The notes under the pieces are model-generated. The model searched no databases, had not been told where the DNA came from, and saw only the letters and a list, made by a program, of their open reading frames with translations. The position numbers and the translations under genes are program-made. This document shows positions 31,794 through 41,223 of a stretch of 55,758 bases of DNA, piece after piece. Location: the NCBI GenBank assembly GCA_015067975.1, contig SVLK01000009.1, positions 1-55,758 of the forward strand, written 5' to 3'. Numbering within the stretch: position 1 is the stretch's first letter; every line of letters starts with the position of its first letter. Origin of the DNA: Oscillospiraceae bacterium (GTDB lineage Bacteria; Bacillota; Clostridia; Oscillospirales; Oscillospiraceae).

Positions 31794-33076
31794 CTTCCGT
31801 TGTTACTGCTTCCGGCCAGCTCCAGACTCATGGTAAATCCGGAGATACCGGAAAGGCTCAAACAGTCCTTATCCTCTCCCTCGATCCAGATAAACACCCG
31901 GATCCTCTGGGGCACATTCTTTTCCAGCGTGGTAATATAGACATCCTCTGTTGCGCCACCCGTCATGTGCAACGCCACGCTGTCCTCTGCCACGGCTCCA
32001 TCCTGCGCAGCAGCGTATAATTCCTGCGTAGAGGAAACAAACTCCCCCTTATTCACGTAGGCCGCCAGCTGGCTTTGCATTCGTTCTTTGTAAAAATAGT
32101 TCCACAGTGACTGGGCATTCTCTTCTTCCAGATTTCGTCCGGCAAGAGCCGCTGCAAACTCCTGCTGCAGCATCGTCTGCGCGCCGTCACTGCTCATTTT
32201 CCACCGGTTGGTCAGCTGCACGCTCAGTCTGTCGGCAATGTCTGCCGGTACAACAGCATCGTCCACCACCGCCAGTGGTCTGGTGATCTGATAGCCGGAG
32301 TCCTGTTCATGGAGATCGCCGTTGGGTTCATAGATGGTAAAGCGGCTGCTTTCCGCCGCAGTTTCACTCAGCGCCTCGCCCGGCTCCTGATAGCATCCTT
32401 TGAGTCGGGTATAGCGGCTGTCATAAGCTTCGCTGCGCACATATTGCACCATATCCTCCTGCCCGGCAGTTTCTGCGTTAGTAAGAAAACCAATGCGTAC
32501 GCAGTTGGCGGCCGTGGTGTCGTTTTGCACCAGCGCGTAGGTGTCACCTACCGCGTAGGGCTCCATCAAACCGATCACATAACTGCCGCCCAGCTCCTCA
32601 TCATTTCCCGTGGATACCCGCAGGTCATAAGAGGCGCCGGGTGAGACCACCCACAGATCCAGATAAACATAGTTACCGCCGCTCTCTTCGCTGTGGGTCT
32701 GCTGATTGGCCCAGTCCAGCTGCGTATCAATGCTATAGGCATCGATCCCGTTTTTCTGGGCCACCCAATGCAGTCCGTCTGCCGTAGAAACCGGCTGCAG
32801 CGCTGCAACATCCTGCAAATAGGCATAGGTCTGGCCGGAAAAACTCTGCACTTCAGAAAATTCACCGGGATAATGGATCACTGTCCCGTCCTCATTCTCC
32901 AGCGCAACATCCGAGGCGATCAAAATGGTGTTTCCGCCGCCAATATTCACTTGTATTCCGCCCACTTCCGGCGCACCGGACATGGTGAACCACGCGTAGG
33001 TGGACATGACCACCAGCGAGGCCGACACTGTCAGCGCCAGCACAACGGCAAGCAATTTGGCAAGCAGTTTGTTCAT
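31790..33076 (-). CDS. TasA/camelysin-like fibre subunit (minor subunit A), 428 aa
   Basis: The signal segment (residues 5-27) ends in STYAWFTMSGAPEVGG, the SipW-type cleavage region shared across the operon. The mature part is beta-rich. Its C-terminal motif FIWIEGEDKDC recurs as YVWLEGQDVDC in the protein at 37569 and VMWLEGDDPDC in that at 41224. It also shares an IYEPN motif with the 37569 protein, so these are paralogous minor subunits. It is followed directly (4-base overlap) by a SipW-type peptidase gene. AAGGAAAG precedes the ATG. Confidence 0.8.
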   Translation of the reverse strand: MNKLLAKLLAVVLALTVSASLVVMSTYAWFTMSGAPEVGGIQVNIGGGNTILIASDVALENEDGTVIHYPGEFSEVQSFSGQTYAYLQDVAALQPVSTADGLHWVAQKNGIDAYSIDTQLDWANQQTHSEESGGNYVYLDLWVVSPGASYDLRVSTGNDEELGGSYVIGLMEPYAVGDTYALVQNDTTAANCVRIGFLTNAETAGQEDMVQYVRSEAYDSRYTRLKGCYQEPGEALSETAAESSRFTIYEPNGDLHEQDSGYQITRPLAVVDDAVVPADIADRLSVQLTNRWKMSSDGAQTMLQQEFAAALAGRNLEEENAQSLWNYFYKERMQSQLAAYVNKGEFVSSTQELYAAAQDGAVAEDSVALHMTGGATEDVYITTLEKNVPQRIRVFIWIEGEDKDCLSLSGISGFTMSLELAGSSNNGR

Positions 33077-33097
33077 CGCATTCTTTCCTTATGTCGC

Positions 33098-34987
33098 TCA
33101 GGGAGTCTTCTTTTGCCCTGCTCTTTGCGCCATGCGCTCCCGGCGTTGCTGCTCCCAGCGTTCCTTTTCTTCTTCCAGACTCTTCAGATACGCTGCGCGC
33201 TGCACCTTATGTCCCTCCAGCGAAACAAAGAATTCCTGCAGGCATATGTCGTACTCATGCAGCACTTCTCTCTCCGCTGCGATCTGACGTTCCAACGTCT
33301 CGCGTGCCTGACGTTCCCGTTCCGCCTGACGCTCCAGTTCTGCCTGACGTTCCCGTTCCGCCTGACGCAGCTTTTCCTGACGTTCCAGTTCCTTTATGCG
33401 CAGCTTTTCCTGGCGGATGCGCTCCTCTTCCAGCAGCTTTTCTCTTCGGGCCCGCTCTTTCTCCTCTTCTTTTCTGCGGCGTTCCCGCTCCAGCTGCTCC
33501 TGCTTGCGCTGTTCGGCTTCTTCCACCAATCGCGCCGCATCGGCAAAGTCTTCCTGCTCTGCCAGATACTTGGCCCAGGCCGCGTTGCGCTCGGCGATCC
33601 GGTCAGCCCGTTCTTCCTCAAAGCGCTCCAGCTCCTTGCGCAGCAGGGCACTGCGGCGACGGTCTTCCGCCTCGCGCATCATGCGCTCATGGAACAACCG
33701 CTGCTTTTCGGCCTCCTTCTCCTGCCGGATCCGCTCGCGCTCGGCTTCCTTCTCCTGCCGGATCCGTTCGCGCTCGGCGGCCTTTTCCTGCCGGATCCGC
33801 TCTGCTTCTTCCTTCTTTTTGCGGGCCTGCTCTTCCACCAGACGGCGGCGCTCCTCCGCTTCCTCGTGCATCAGCTGTTCCTTGGTCAGCTCCTCAATCA
33901 GCACCTTGCGGATCTCCACATCCGGCAGATCGTAGTCCTCCGTCAGTTCCTCAATAATCTGGCGGATAAATTTGGGTTTCAGAGTCTTTTGCTTTTCATA
34001 CGGTTTGGTGGGGATGACCCGGTCGGATTCATCTTCCAGATATCCCTTGAGCACCATGTAGTTGAACAGAATATTGTGGAAAATATCCCGCTGGAAGGTT
34101 TCGCTGATCTCGGGACTCTGCTCAATCACACGGATTGAATAGCCAATGTCGGAATAACCTCTCAGATATTCCAGCAAATGCTCAATGTGACGATAGTCGG
34201 GGTTTTTCTTCAGCACATTCGTCTTGACGATGGTTCCCTTTACGCGGGGTGCCTTTGCCATGTGCTGGGCAAAGGCACTGTTCATAAATACCGAAAGCAG
34301 GCGGTAAATACGGGAGATGCGGCTGAAGATCTCCGCATTTCGCTCATCCGTATCTATAGCCGATTCCGTTTCCTTGATATGCAAAAACATCTCCATATGC
34401 ACCGTTTCGGTGGCACTTTGCATATCCGTATTCACTCTCAGTTTGGCGCCGTATTCATCACTCATCGCCTCGAACAAGGCATCATGGCGGATCTTGACAA
34501 AGTGATATGCCATCTCCATGGTGGTGAATACCAGCCGGTTTTCGTACAGCTCATCGGAGTCGTCGCGATACTTCTGCATCAACCGTGACGGCCGCACATC
34601 GCCGCTGTGCTCGTTGTAGTCCTCCACGAAAGCGGCATGCTGCGACAGATGGCGTACCACGTCCGGTCCTGCCTTCTTGGCGTGAGCTGCATTGACGATC
34701 AGCTCTTCCTCGCGGATGACATTTCGGGGACTGGAAATGATGTTCTGCATGGCCGGCAGCGTCTTCTCGATCTGGTCGATCCAGTTCAGATCCACTGCCT
34801 TTTCCAGCTTGCGGTTGGAAAACTGGATCTCATTCTCCGCCTTTTCCAGCGCATCCATGAAAAACTCATAAAACTCTGTGCTGGAAATGGCCCGCATTAC
34901 CCCTTTGGTAAACTTCTGGTAAATGGGGTCGATCCGTGCGGCCGAGCCTTTTTTACGATTCACTTTTGTCTGCTTTTTCTCTGCCAC
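33098..34987 (-). CDS. DUF2357-like protein with long coiled coil, 629 aa
   Basis: A cytoplasmic protein with no signal or membrane helix. Residues ~130-165 (VRPSRLMQKYRDDSDELYENRLVF...) resemble the ENR-containing core of DUF2357, found in McrC-like partners of McrB ATPases. Residues ~375-590 are one long charged coiled coil full of RIRQEKEAER-type repeats. The nuclease domain that follows DUF2357 in restriction relatives is not seen. The start is GTG 34987 behind GAGGTG. It sits 26 bases after the McrB-like gene, so the two likely form a complex. A scaffold role in fibre secretion is inferred. Confidence 0.6.
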   Translation of the reverse strand: MAEKKQTKVNRKKGSAARIDPIYQKFTKGVMRAISSTEFYEFFMDALEKAENEIQFSNRKLEKAVDLNWIDQIEKTLPAMQNIISSPRNVIREEELIVNAAHAKKAGPDVVRHLSQHAAFVEDYNEHSGDVRPSRLMQKYRDDSDELYENRLVFTTMEMAYHFVKIRHDALFEAMSDEYGAKLRVNTDMQSATETVHMEMFLHIKETESAIDTDERNAEIFSRISRIYRLLSVFMNSAFAQHMAKAPRVKGTIVKTNVLKKNPDYRHIEHLLEYLRGYSDIGYSIRVIEQSPEISETFQRDIFHNILFNYMVLKGYLEDESDRVIPTKPYEKQKTLKPKFIRQIIEELTEDYDLPDVEIRKVLIEELTKEQLMHEEAEERRRLVEEQARKKKEEAERIRQEKAAERERIRQEKEAERERIRQEKEAEKQRLFHERMMREAEDRRRSALLRKELERFEEERADRIAERNAAWAKYLAEQEDFADAARLVEEAEQRKQEQLERERRRKEEEKERARREKLLEEERIRQEKLRIKELERQEKLRQAERERQAELERQAERERQARETLERQIAAEREVLHEYDICLQEFFVSLEGHKVQRAAYLKSLEEEKERWEQQRRERMAQRAGQKKTP

Positions 34988-35013
34988 AACGGTTCACCTC
35001 TTTGAAAACTGCG

Positions 35014-36624
35014 TCAGTTGTTCTTCTTCAGCAGCTCCACGTATTCTTTGCAAATCTTCATACTGTTCTTTCCGAACAGCTTATCCAGATATGCGTTGAA
35101 CTTGGTCAGTTCGTCCTTCATAAAGCCCAGATTCAGCGACTCAAACTTACGCAGCACCTTTTTCGCCACGATAAAGTCAATGGCCTGCTGCTCCGTACCG
35201 CCGCAGCCCACAAAGCACGGCACATAGTCGCGGATCTGTTTCATAATACGGTTACCGAATGCCAGACGGAAATTCTTGATCAGATAGGCATTCAATTCTT
35301 CCAGCTTATCCAGCGACACCTGCGAGATGGGATACTGCTCCTTGGCCGCATCAAACAGCGCAGTCAAATGATCCGTAGACACATACACCGGATCGGTCAG
35401 TTCACATTCGAAAGGATCGGCACGGCTGTCCAGATCGATGGGGATGGCACGGTCGTACACCTTATCTGCCACGGCGAAAGTGGAGTCGTCGTTGTTGATG
35501 GTGCCAACGAACCACACGTTGTCGCTGATCTGCACTTTGCCGCTGTTGATCAGGCACGGGTCGTTTTCCCAGGTGGCGGATACGATATCCATCACGCGCT
35601 CTTCCTGCCGCGGCATTTCCAGAATGGACAGCATTTCCGCGAAGTAGTACTCCACGCGGGCAATGTTCATTTCGTCCAGGATCACCATATGGGGATCGCG
35701 GTAATAATTGGCCTCATATACGGCGCGCAGGAAGTCCGTTTCTGAGTATTTCTTGGAGAATTCGTTGAAATAGCCGTACAGCTCTGTGCGTTCACGCCAT
35801 GCCGGCTGCACCGACACCACGGAAGTCGGATTGTTGACGAACTTACCGAAGGCATAGGGCAGCGAGGTTTTACCGGTACCGGAAATACCCTGCAGAATGA
35901 TGATGCGGGCCGTTCCCAGCGAGGCGATAAAGTAGCGCATCATATCCAGATCGTAGTACAGGTGCAGCTGCGATGCTGCATACTTGCGAAACCGGATGCA
36001 GAATTCCTCCAGCGTGATCTCGTTGTCATATGTCGGGACTACATAGCTGGTCTTATAGAAGTTGTCCACCGAGGTCAGGCGGAAGAAACGGCTCTCCTGC
36101 GGATCCACGCAGGGGGAGTGAATGGTGTTGCGGCTCATATCGGTCACAAACTCTTCCTTCTCTCCACTCTCTTCCTCTTCCGGCTTTTCGTCCTCGTCAC
36201 TGAGTCCGCGCAGCAGATCGTCCGTACTCAACCCTTCGCTGCTGCCGCCCAGTTCTGCCACGCGCATCGCCAGCAGCTTGTCTTTTTCGTAGTTGGAGCG
36301 AATCAGATCCCGCTGCAGTGAGCGCACCTGACGCACCATCTCATCGTACTTCTTTGCCGGAACATACCGCCGGAAAATCTTGCGCAGCAGCTTTCCAAGC
36401 AGAATAAACAGCGCAATCGCCGCTCCCATCAAAGCCACATTGGCTACGATCAGCGCGATCCACTCGCCAACGGAAAAATCTCCCTCGTAGCTCTCAATGA
36501 TCTTCACGCGCATGGGAAAGTTCAGCAAATAGTTCAGAAAGTTAAAGAACGCGCCGAAAATTTCCAGAAACGCCCGAAAAATTCGCCCGATATCCTGATA
36601 AAAATATCGAAAAAAGTTATCCAT
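35014..36624 (-). CDS. Membrane-anchored McrB-like AAA+ ATPase, 536 aa
   Basis: A hydrophobic N-terminal 40 residues, a membrane helix at ~55-80 and a basic, then acidic linker (to ~165) precede the AAA+ module. Walker A GISGTGKT is at 246-253, Walker B MVILDEMN at 313-320, and the McrB-type sensor GTINNDDS at 374-381, followed by DKVYDRA. The MoxR/McrB group normally powers restriction (McrBC) or remodelling. Here it is tied to the membrane and lies between a signal peptidase gene and a DUF2357-like gene in a fibre operon. It may drive assembly or gating. GGAGAG precedes the ATG. Confidence 0.83.
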   Translation of the reverse strand: MDNFFRYFYQDIGRIFRAFLEIFGAFFNFLNYLLNFPMRVKIIESYEGDFSVGEWIALIVANVALMGAAIALFILLGKLLRKIFRRYVPAKKYDEMVRQVRSLQRDLIRSNYEKDKLLAMRVAELGGSSEGLSTDDLLRGLSDEDEKPEEEESGEKEEFVTDMSRNTIHSPCVDPQESRFFRLTSVDNFYKTSYVVPTYDNEITLEEFCIRFRKYAASQLHLYYDLDMMRYFIASLGTARIIILQGISGTGKTSLPYAFGKFVNNPTSVVSVQPAWRERTELYGYFNEFSKKYSETDFLRAVYEANYYRDPHMVILDEMNIARVEYYFAEMLSILEMPRQEERVMDIVSATWENDPCLINSGKVQISDNVWFVGTINNDDSTFAVADKVYDRAIPIDLDSRADPFECELTDPVYVSTDHLTALFDAAKEQYPISQVSLDKLEELNAYLIKNFRLAFGNRIMKQIRDYVPCFVGCGGTEQQAIDFIVAKKVLRKFESLNLGFMKDELTKFNAYLDKLFGKNSMKICKEYVELLKKNN

Positions 36625-36674
36625 AAGTCTCTCCTATCGGATCATACGTCACCCGGGAGGCAACGCAAAGGCGC

Positions 36675-37517
36675 TCACTGCTCCTCCGTTTTGTTCTCCT
36701 CCTGTGCTGCAGGTGCCGCTGCGCCCATACTGGCCAGCAATTCTGCCCGCAGCTTTTCGCGCAGTTCGGCCTCCAGTTCGGCACGCTCACGTTCTTTGGC
36801 CTCGCGCTGCTTGCGCTCCTGCTCCGCGATCAGATCCTCGGTGCGGCCGCGCTCCTGCTCATACTTGATGCGGTTCTTCACATTCTGGTATTCAAACAGC
36901 ACGCGGAAGAACTGGATCAGATAGAACAGGAAGAACAAAAATACGGGGATCACCACAACGATCAAAAAGCCGGTGCTGGTCTGCAGATAGTCAAACACCT
37001 TGCCCAGACCGCCGATGCGCGCCACATATTTACCCACCACTTCCGCCTCATGGACGGTCAGCGGGTCAGCCGCAGTGTTGTTGTCACCCTTGGTGGCAAA
37101 GATGCGGTATCCGCCGCCGTCGTAGATCTCATGAATGGTATGGGTATTCAGTACACGCTCGCCGTTGATCACCGTCCAGTAGGTGATGATATCCCCCTTC
37201 TGCAGCGTGCTGGCATCCTTGACCGCTTTGTCAAAGATCAGGTCGCCGGGCAGCAGCGTGGGGTACATGGACTCCGTCTGGATCGAGAAGATGCGAACAC
37301 CCAGCACGCTGGGCACACCGTTGCCGGAAGATGCCACATACGATACGTAAGTGGACACAGCCGCCAGCGCGATAGCGAACACCAGCAGTGCATTGATGAG
37401 AAAGCTGGCAACTTTGTGCTTTGTGCTCTCCTCCTGCACCACTTCCTCGCCGTTTTCGTTGGTGTTGCGGATCTCCTCACTCTCGACTGCAGAAATAGCC
37501 TTGCTCTTCTTTTTCAT
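36675..37517 (-). CDS. Second SipW-type signal peptidase I with coiled tail, 280 aa
   Basis: Ser/His-type signal peptidase. The catalytic Ser is in IQTESMYPTLLPGDL (~83) and the His is in VLNTHTIHEI (~125-128). Membrane helices lie at ~37-60 and ~178-205. The cytoplasmic N-terminus is acidic, and the C-terminal ~75 residues form a strongly charged helix (AEQERKQREAKERERAELEAEL). It lies next to the 330-residue subunit gene, as the other peptidase lies next to its own subunit gene. The two enzymes differ throughout, so this is not a recent duplication. It likely has a different substrate set. Confidence 0.85.
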   Translation of the reverse strand: MKKKSKAISAVESEEIRNTNENGEEVVQEESTKHKVASFLINALLVFAIALAAVSTYVSYVASSGNGVPSVLGVRIFSIQTESMYPTLLPGDLIFDKAVKDASTLQKGDIITYWTVINGERVLNTHTIHEIYDGGGYRIFATKGDNNTAADPLTVHEAEVVGKYVARIGGLGKVFDYLQTSTGFLIVVVIPVFLFFLFYLIQFFRVLFEYQNVKNRIKYEQERGRTEDLIAEQERKQREAKERERAELEAELREKLRAELLASMGAAAPAAQEENKTEEQ

Positions 37518-37568
37518 GTCGGGATCTCCCTTCGCTTATGTTTATATGAAAAGATAATGTATTATCGG

Positions 37569-38561
37569 TCATCCAATGGGAACAAGTCCGGATTGTGCAC
37601 CGCTTTGGCTGCCAAACTGAATGCTGGCCAATACCTGTGCCTCATGTCCAATCACATTGGTGCAGTCCACGTCCTGGCCTTCCAGCCAGACATAAAGGCT
37701 GATTTGTGCCAGCTCCTCCGGACCGATGGTAAACAGTTCTGTCTCGCCGTCAAATTCGCCCAGCGAGCGGATCACCACATCGCGCTGTACGGGGTAAGCC
37801 TCCGTCCATTCGCTGGTGGTCTGTGTAATTAAAAATGCTTCGTCCACCAAAGCTTCGCCGCCGTCAATACTGGGGGTGGCAATGTAGCCGGTGGTGCCGT
37901 CCACGTGGGTGTCGGCATTGGGTTCGTAAATGTAAAATACGGGGGTTTCGCCGTTGGCATTGCCCTGCAGGTCACACATCTGCACGCGGATACCGATGCG
38001 GATGGCCTGCTGCGCACCGTGACCGCCGTCACTGTGCAGCACGCGCTGGGCATCCCAAAGCGGGGTGCCGATCACGTAGGTACCGCTGCCCTGCCGCCCC
38101 TCCGCGATCTCCACGGCGGGCGAAAGCGTCACAGTCGCCTGCTGCCCTGTGCGGGCATAAAAGGTTCCCATGATGTAATAGCCGTCGGCATTGTTTTTGT
38201 TGGCATGGCGCTCATCGTTCAGCGGCTCCCACACGTCGGTGAGCCGCCCGTCGCGTCCGTAGACAGCAGCAAAAAACTGCTGGTTCTGCTCAGACCATGT
38301 TACCGGCCGCAGCGGCGCACTTTCGCCCACAAGGGTTGCAAAATCAAGCTGCAGTTCCCACTCCTCCGCCAGCGGGTCCTGCGAAAGCTCCAAACCGGTG
38401 GGGGAATTGACATACAGTCCCAGGTCGCTGACCTTGGGGGTCCGGCTCAAAGCAAACCAGGTATAGGACGCCGTCACAAACAGGCTCAGCAGGATCACCA
38501 ACGCATACACGTAAAAAACGCTGCGCAGCACATGGTTCCTGCCATTCTTCTTTTTTTGCAC
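37569..38561 (-). CDS. TasA/camelysin-like fibre subunit (minor subunit B), 330 aa
   Basis: The start is GTG 38561 with AAAGGAGG upstream. The signal helix (~12-33) ends ASYTWFALSRTPKVSD, the operon-wide SipW-type cleavage region. The mature part is beta-rich and shares IYEPNADTH with minor subunit A (IYEPNGDLH) and the C-terminal motif YVWLEGQDVDC with minor subunits A and C. It lies 52 bases before the second signal-peptidase gene. It is probably processed by that peptidase. Confidence 0.8.
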   Translation of the reverse strand: MQKKKNGRNHVLRSVFYVYALVILLSLFVTASYTWFALSRTPKVSDLGLYVNSPTGLELSQDPLAEEWELQLDFATLVGESAPLRPVTWSEQNQQFFAAVYGRDGRLTDVWEPLNDERHANKNNADGYYIMGTFYARTGQQATVTLSPAVEIAEGRQGSGTYVIGTPLWDAQRVLHSDGGHGAQQAIRIGIRVQMCDLQGNANGETPVFYIYEPNADTHVDGTTGYIATPSIDGGEALVDEAFLITQTTSEWTEAYPVQRDVVIRSLGEFDGETELFTIGPEELAQISLYVWLEGQDVDCTNVIGHEAQVLASIQFGSQSGAQSGLVPIG

Positions 38562-38685
38562 GGCGGCCTCCTTTCTTTTTCTTCCAAATGTTGATGCGAG
38601 GATATGACACGAGCAAACGGCTGCAGGCTATGGGCCCCTTCACGCACTCCTGCAAAGAGCGCCCACAGCCGTCATGCCCGGCTCC

Positions 38686-38716
38686 ACCCCGCCCCGGCGA
38701 TTCGCCGGGACGGGGT
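38686..38716 (-). promoter_or_regulatory. Strong hairpin after the probable major subunit gene
   Basis: A 15-bp stem (38686-38700 with 38702-38716, one mismatch) lies in the 210-base gap after the 773-residue protein gene. There is no T-run after it on the minus strand, so full termination is unlikely. It could stabilise an upstream mRNA or lower transcription of the later genes, as seen behind major pilin genes. Confidence 0.5.
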
Positions 38717-38771
38717 TTATTCGGTTTGTGTCTGTCAGGGAATGACGCGCTGTGTCGCCTTTACCTGATCG

Positions 38772-41093
38772 TTAGGGCGTTGGGGTAGATGCCGCAGCAA
38801 CCGTCCATGTATTGTCAGGGCTCTGCGCAACTGTATAGCCCTCACCAACGGTCACTTCATAGCCCACATTGGTTCCGGTATATACCGTCACCGTCTGCGA
38901 ACTGCTGCCGTCCAGAGTTACCACCTGAGCCTCAGAGGCAGTTGCTTCAGCGGTCTTGTAGCCGGTCACCGTGACCTCAGCAGCCACGCCCTGCAGCGTG
39001 ACTGTGGTAGCGGTCAAAGCAGGCTGCTCATTGCCACTGCCGTTGTTGTCAGCTGCCATATTTTCCAGTGCCGCATTTTCCATAGGTACCAGCTCAGCAG
39101 AACTGGAGAACTGCAGGTTCAGCGTACCGGTCATAGCGGTAGCAGCGTTGACCACATCAGCGTTGGTCACCTGATCGCCATCCAGATATACCAAAGCCGA
39201 AACAGCCTTGGCCGTGTTAGTAGGCATATCGCACAGGGCCGCGCTGCTCTTTGCAGCAGTCAAATCCAGACTTCCGTCACCATTGATGGTATAGTCATAC
39301 AACTTCAATGTTGCTGTAACATTTTGCGTGCCGTCTTCATTATCTGCATGAGTAATCGTCTGCTCATCCAGCTTGGCAATGCCCAGTACTGCACTATTGG
39401 TAGGATCGATAAATACCACGCGTACACAATCCATCAGATTCTCCACTGCCTGCACGCTGATCGTACCGGTGGTAAAGGTCATCGTGCTGCCAGCGCCCTG
39501 CGTGGCTTCACTTTGTCCATTTTCATATACGCGCTGTGCACCCTCGCTCTGCAGCTGCAGCTTAGAGCCAGAAGCATTGGTGCGGAAGAAGAAATCTACG
39601 ATGTAGCCGTAGGTTTCATTCAGCATACCGGTAGAGGTGCTGTCGTCCGTCTGCAACGCACCCAGAGTCGCCAGCGTGGTACGGGCCCGGCCCATGGTGC
39701 CGGAATCACTGGGATTAGCGTTAGTTGTCTTAATGGTGGCAGGAGCATCTTTCAACGTGACGCCTGCATAGGTGACATTCAATCCAATTGTGGCACTCAA
39801 ATTACCCACCATGGATGCCATATCACCGTAAACGCCGGAACGTCCATCTAACTGCACCACAATATTACGCAGCATAGAGTTCACAAAAGTAATTGCGTCC
39901 TGCTGTTCCTGATACCCAGCTTCTCCCGGAGCAATATTATCCTTCAGATACCAGGAAGCCACTTCTTTAAGCTCGGTCAAGTTCTTATTATTAACTTTGA
40001 CACCATCTGTGTTCATCATTTTCGTCAGAACAGCAGATGCATCCGTCCAGGAAACGTTCTCTTTTTCCTTTAACGCAGCAATGGCAATATTTGCATCAGA
40101 GAGGTCGGTGTTGATCTTGTTCCAAGCATTGTAGGCCATGCCCAACGGATTATCACCAATGGTCTCCGTCGGGATCGTGATTCCCTGCGACTTATCACTT
40201 TCATTCACCCAGCTGGCCTTTTGGGCCGCAACCATCATCTCTTCCAGCGTTGCACCATTGTTCACCATATTCATGGCCACTGTGTACTTGGCATGGTCAT
40301 TGCCGGAGAAGTTACTGGAAACAGCGGCCACAGCGCCAGCATAGATTGCATCTTTCAGCTTGGCATTGGCCTCCAGCATGGTAGTAACTACACTCTCCAT
40401 AGCGGGAACATACTCTTTGTAGTTATTGGTATCCTTTCCGCTTACAGTTGCGTGAGAAACTGCCATATCTGCCAGCTTCGATCCATTGTTGCGCAAAGAT
40501 GCCTCCGCCAGATTTCTGGCCGTAGCGGCATCGGTACCCATCTTGGCCAAATAATTGTTGAAGGTAATCTGGTACTCGGTCATGGTGGCGGACGTACCGA
40601 TGGCGCGAACACCGCGGAACGTGCCGTCTACCTCATAGCCTTGATTCGTATACTTGCCGATAGCAGTATTGGCCTCCAGCTGACTGATACGGCCGTCTGC
40701 ACCATAAGTAGGGGTTTTCAGCGGGGAAGTTGTCAGTCCGGCGTCAGAAATGCTCAGCTGTGCAGGCATCAGCTTAATACCGGCCAGTCCGTAACTTTCA
40801 TCGCTCAGGTTGATCAGGTTACCCCACGTGGTGTTCTTGGTGGTCCACGCCTTGTCGGAGTCACCCATCGCCGAAGTGATGCTTTCGGCGTTACCGTCAA
40901 CAGGCGACAGAGCGATCTCCAGATTGCCGTTGGAGCCCACCGTGGTGGTGATGCCCTGCACTTCGGGAGCCGTAGACAGGGTGAACCACGCGTAGGTGGT
41001 GGAAACCATCATGATGCTGGAAACCAGCAGCATCGCAATCGCAGCAAACAGCTTGTTGCGAATGTTCAACTGCCGCTTTTGCGTCTTGTTCAT
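38772..41093 (-). CDS. Probable major SipW-processed fibre subunit, 773 aa
   Basis: A basic N-terminus and signal helix (residues ~14-36) end in TTYAWFTLSTAPEVQG. The next ~120 residues match the N-terminal module of the 1654-residue protein at 22277. The mature protein is rich in Ala, Asn, Thr and Ser with few aromatic and no Cys residues except one near the end (LCDMPT), typical of an abundant fibre protein. A long helical region (~130-430) precedes a beta-rich end. GAAAGGA precedes the ATG, and it has the largest upstream gap and a strong downstream hairpin in the operon, suggesting its own expression control. Major role is inferred. Confidence 0.75.
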   Translation of the reverse strand: MNKTQKRQLNIRNKLFAAIAMLLVSSIMMVSTTYAWFTLSTAPEVQGITTTVGSNGNLEIALSPVDGNAESITSAMGDSDKAWTTKNTTWGNLINLSDESYGLAGIKLMPAQLSISDAGLTTSPLKTPTYGADGRISQLEANTAIGKYTNQGYEVDGTFRGVRAIGTSATMTEYQITFNNYLAKMGTDAATARNLAEASLRNNGSKLADMAVSHATVSGKDTNNYKEYVPAMESVVTTMLEANAKLKDAIYAGAVAAVSSNFSGNDHAKYTVAMNMVNNGATLEEMMVAAQKASWVNESDKSQGITIPTETIGDNPLGMAYNAWNKINTDLSDANIAIAALKEKENVSWTDASAVLTKMMNTDGVKVNNKNLTELKEVASWYLKDNIAPGEAGYQEQQDAITFVNSMLRNIVVQLDGRSGVYGDMASMVGNLSATIGLNVTYAGVTLKDAPATIKTTNANPSDSGTMGRARTTLATLGALQTDDSTSTGMLNETYGYIVDFFFRTNASGSKLQLQSEGAQRVYENGQSEATQGAGSTMTFTTGTISVQAVENLMDCVRVVFIDPTNSAVLGIAKLDEQTITHADNEDGTQNVTATLKLYDYTINGDGSLDLTAAKSSAALCDMPTNTAKAVSALVYLDGDQVTNADVVNAATAMTGTLNLQFSSSAELVPMENAALENMAADNNGSGNEQPALTATTVTLQGVAAEVTVTGYKTAEATASEAQVVTLDGSSSQTVTVYTGTNVGYEVTVGEGYTVAQSPDNTWTVAAASTPTP

Positions 41094-41223
41094 GACAATT
41101 CATCCTTTCTTTTTGTTTTTTGTACAGGTAATGTGCGTGTTTCTGTTCCCGCCGGAACTATGTACACGCCTTGTCGCGGCCGGAGTGCGTGCCGCGGCGC
41201 AGCGAATGCATACGTTGCAATTG

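Noticed and set aside
35014-36624. Reading the McrB-like/DUF2357-like pair as a DNA restriction system
   Set aside because: The ATPase has a membrane helix, no nuclease motif is seen in the partner, and both lie deep in a surface-protein operon.
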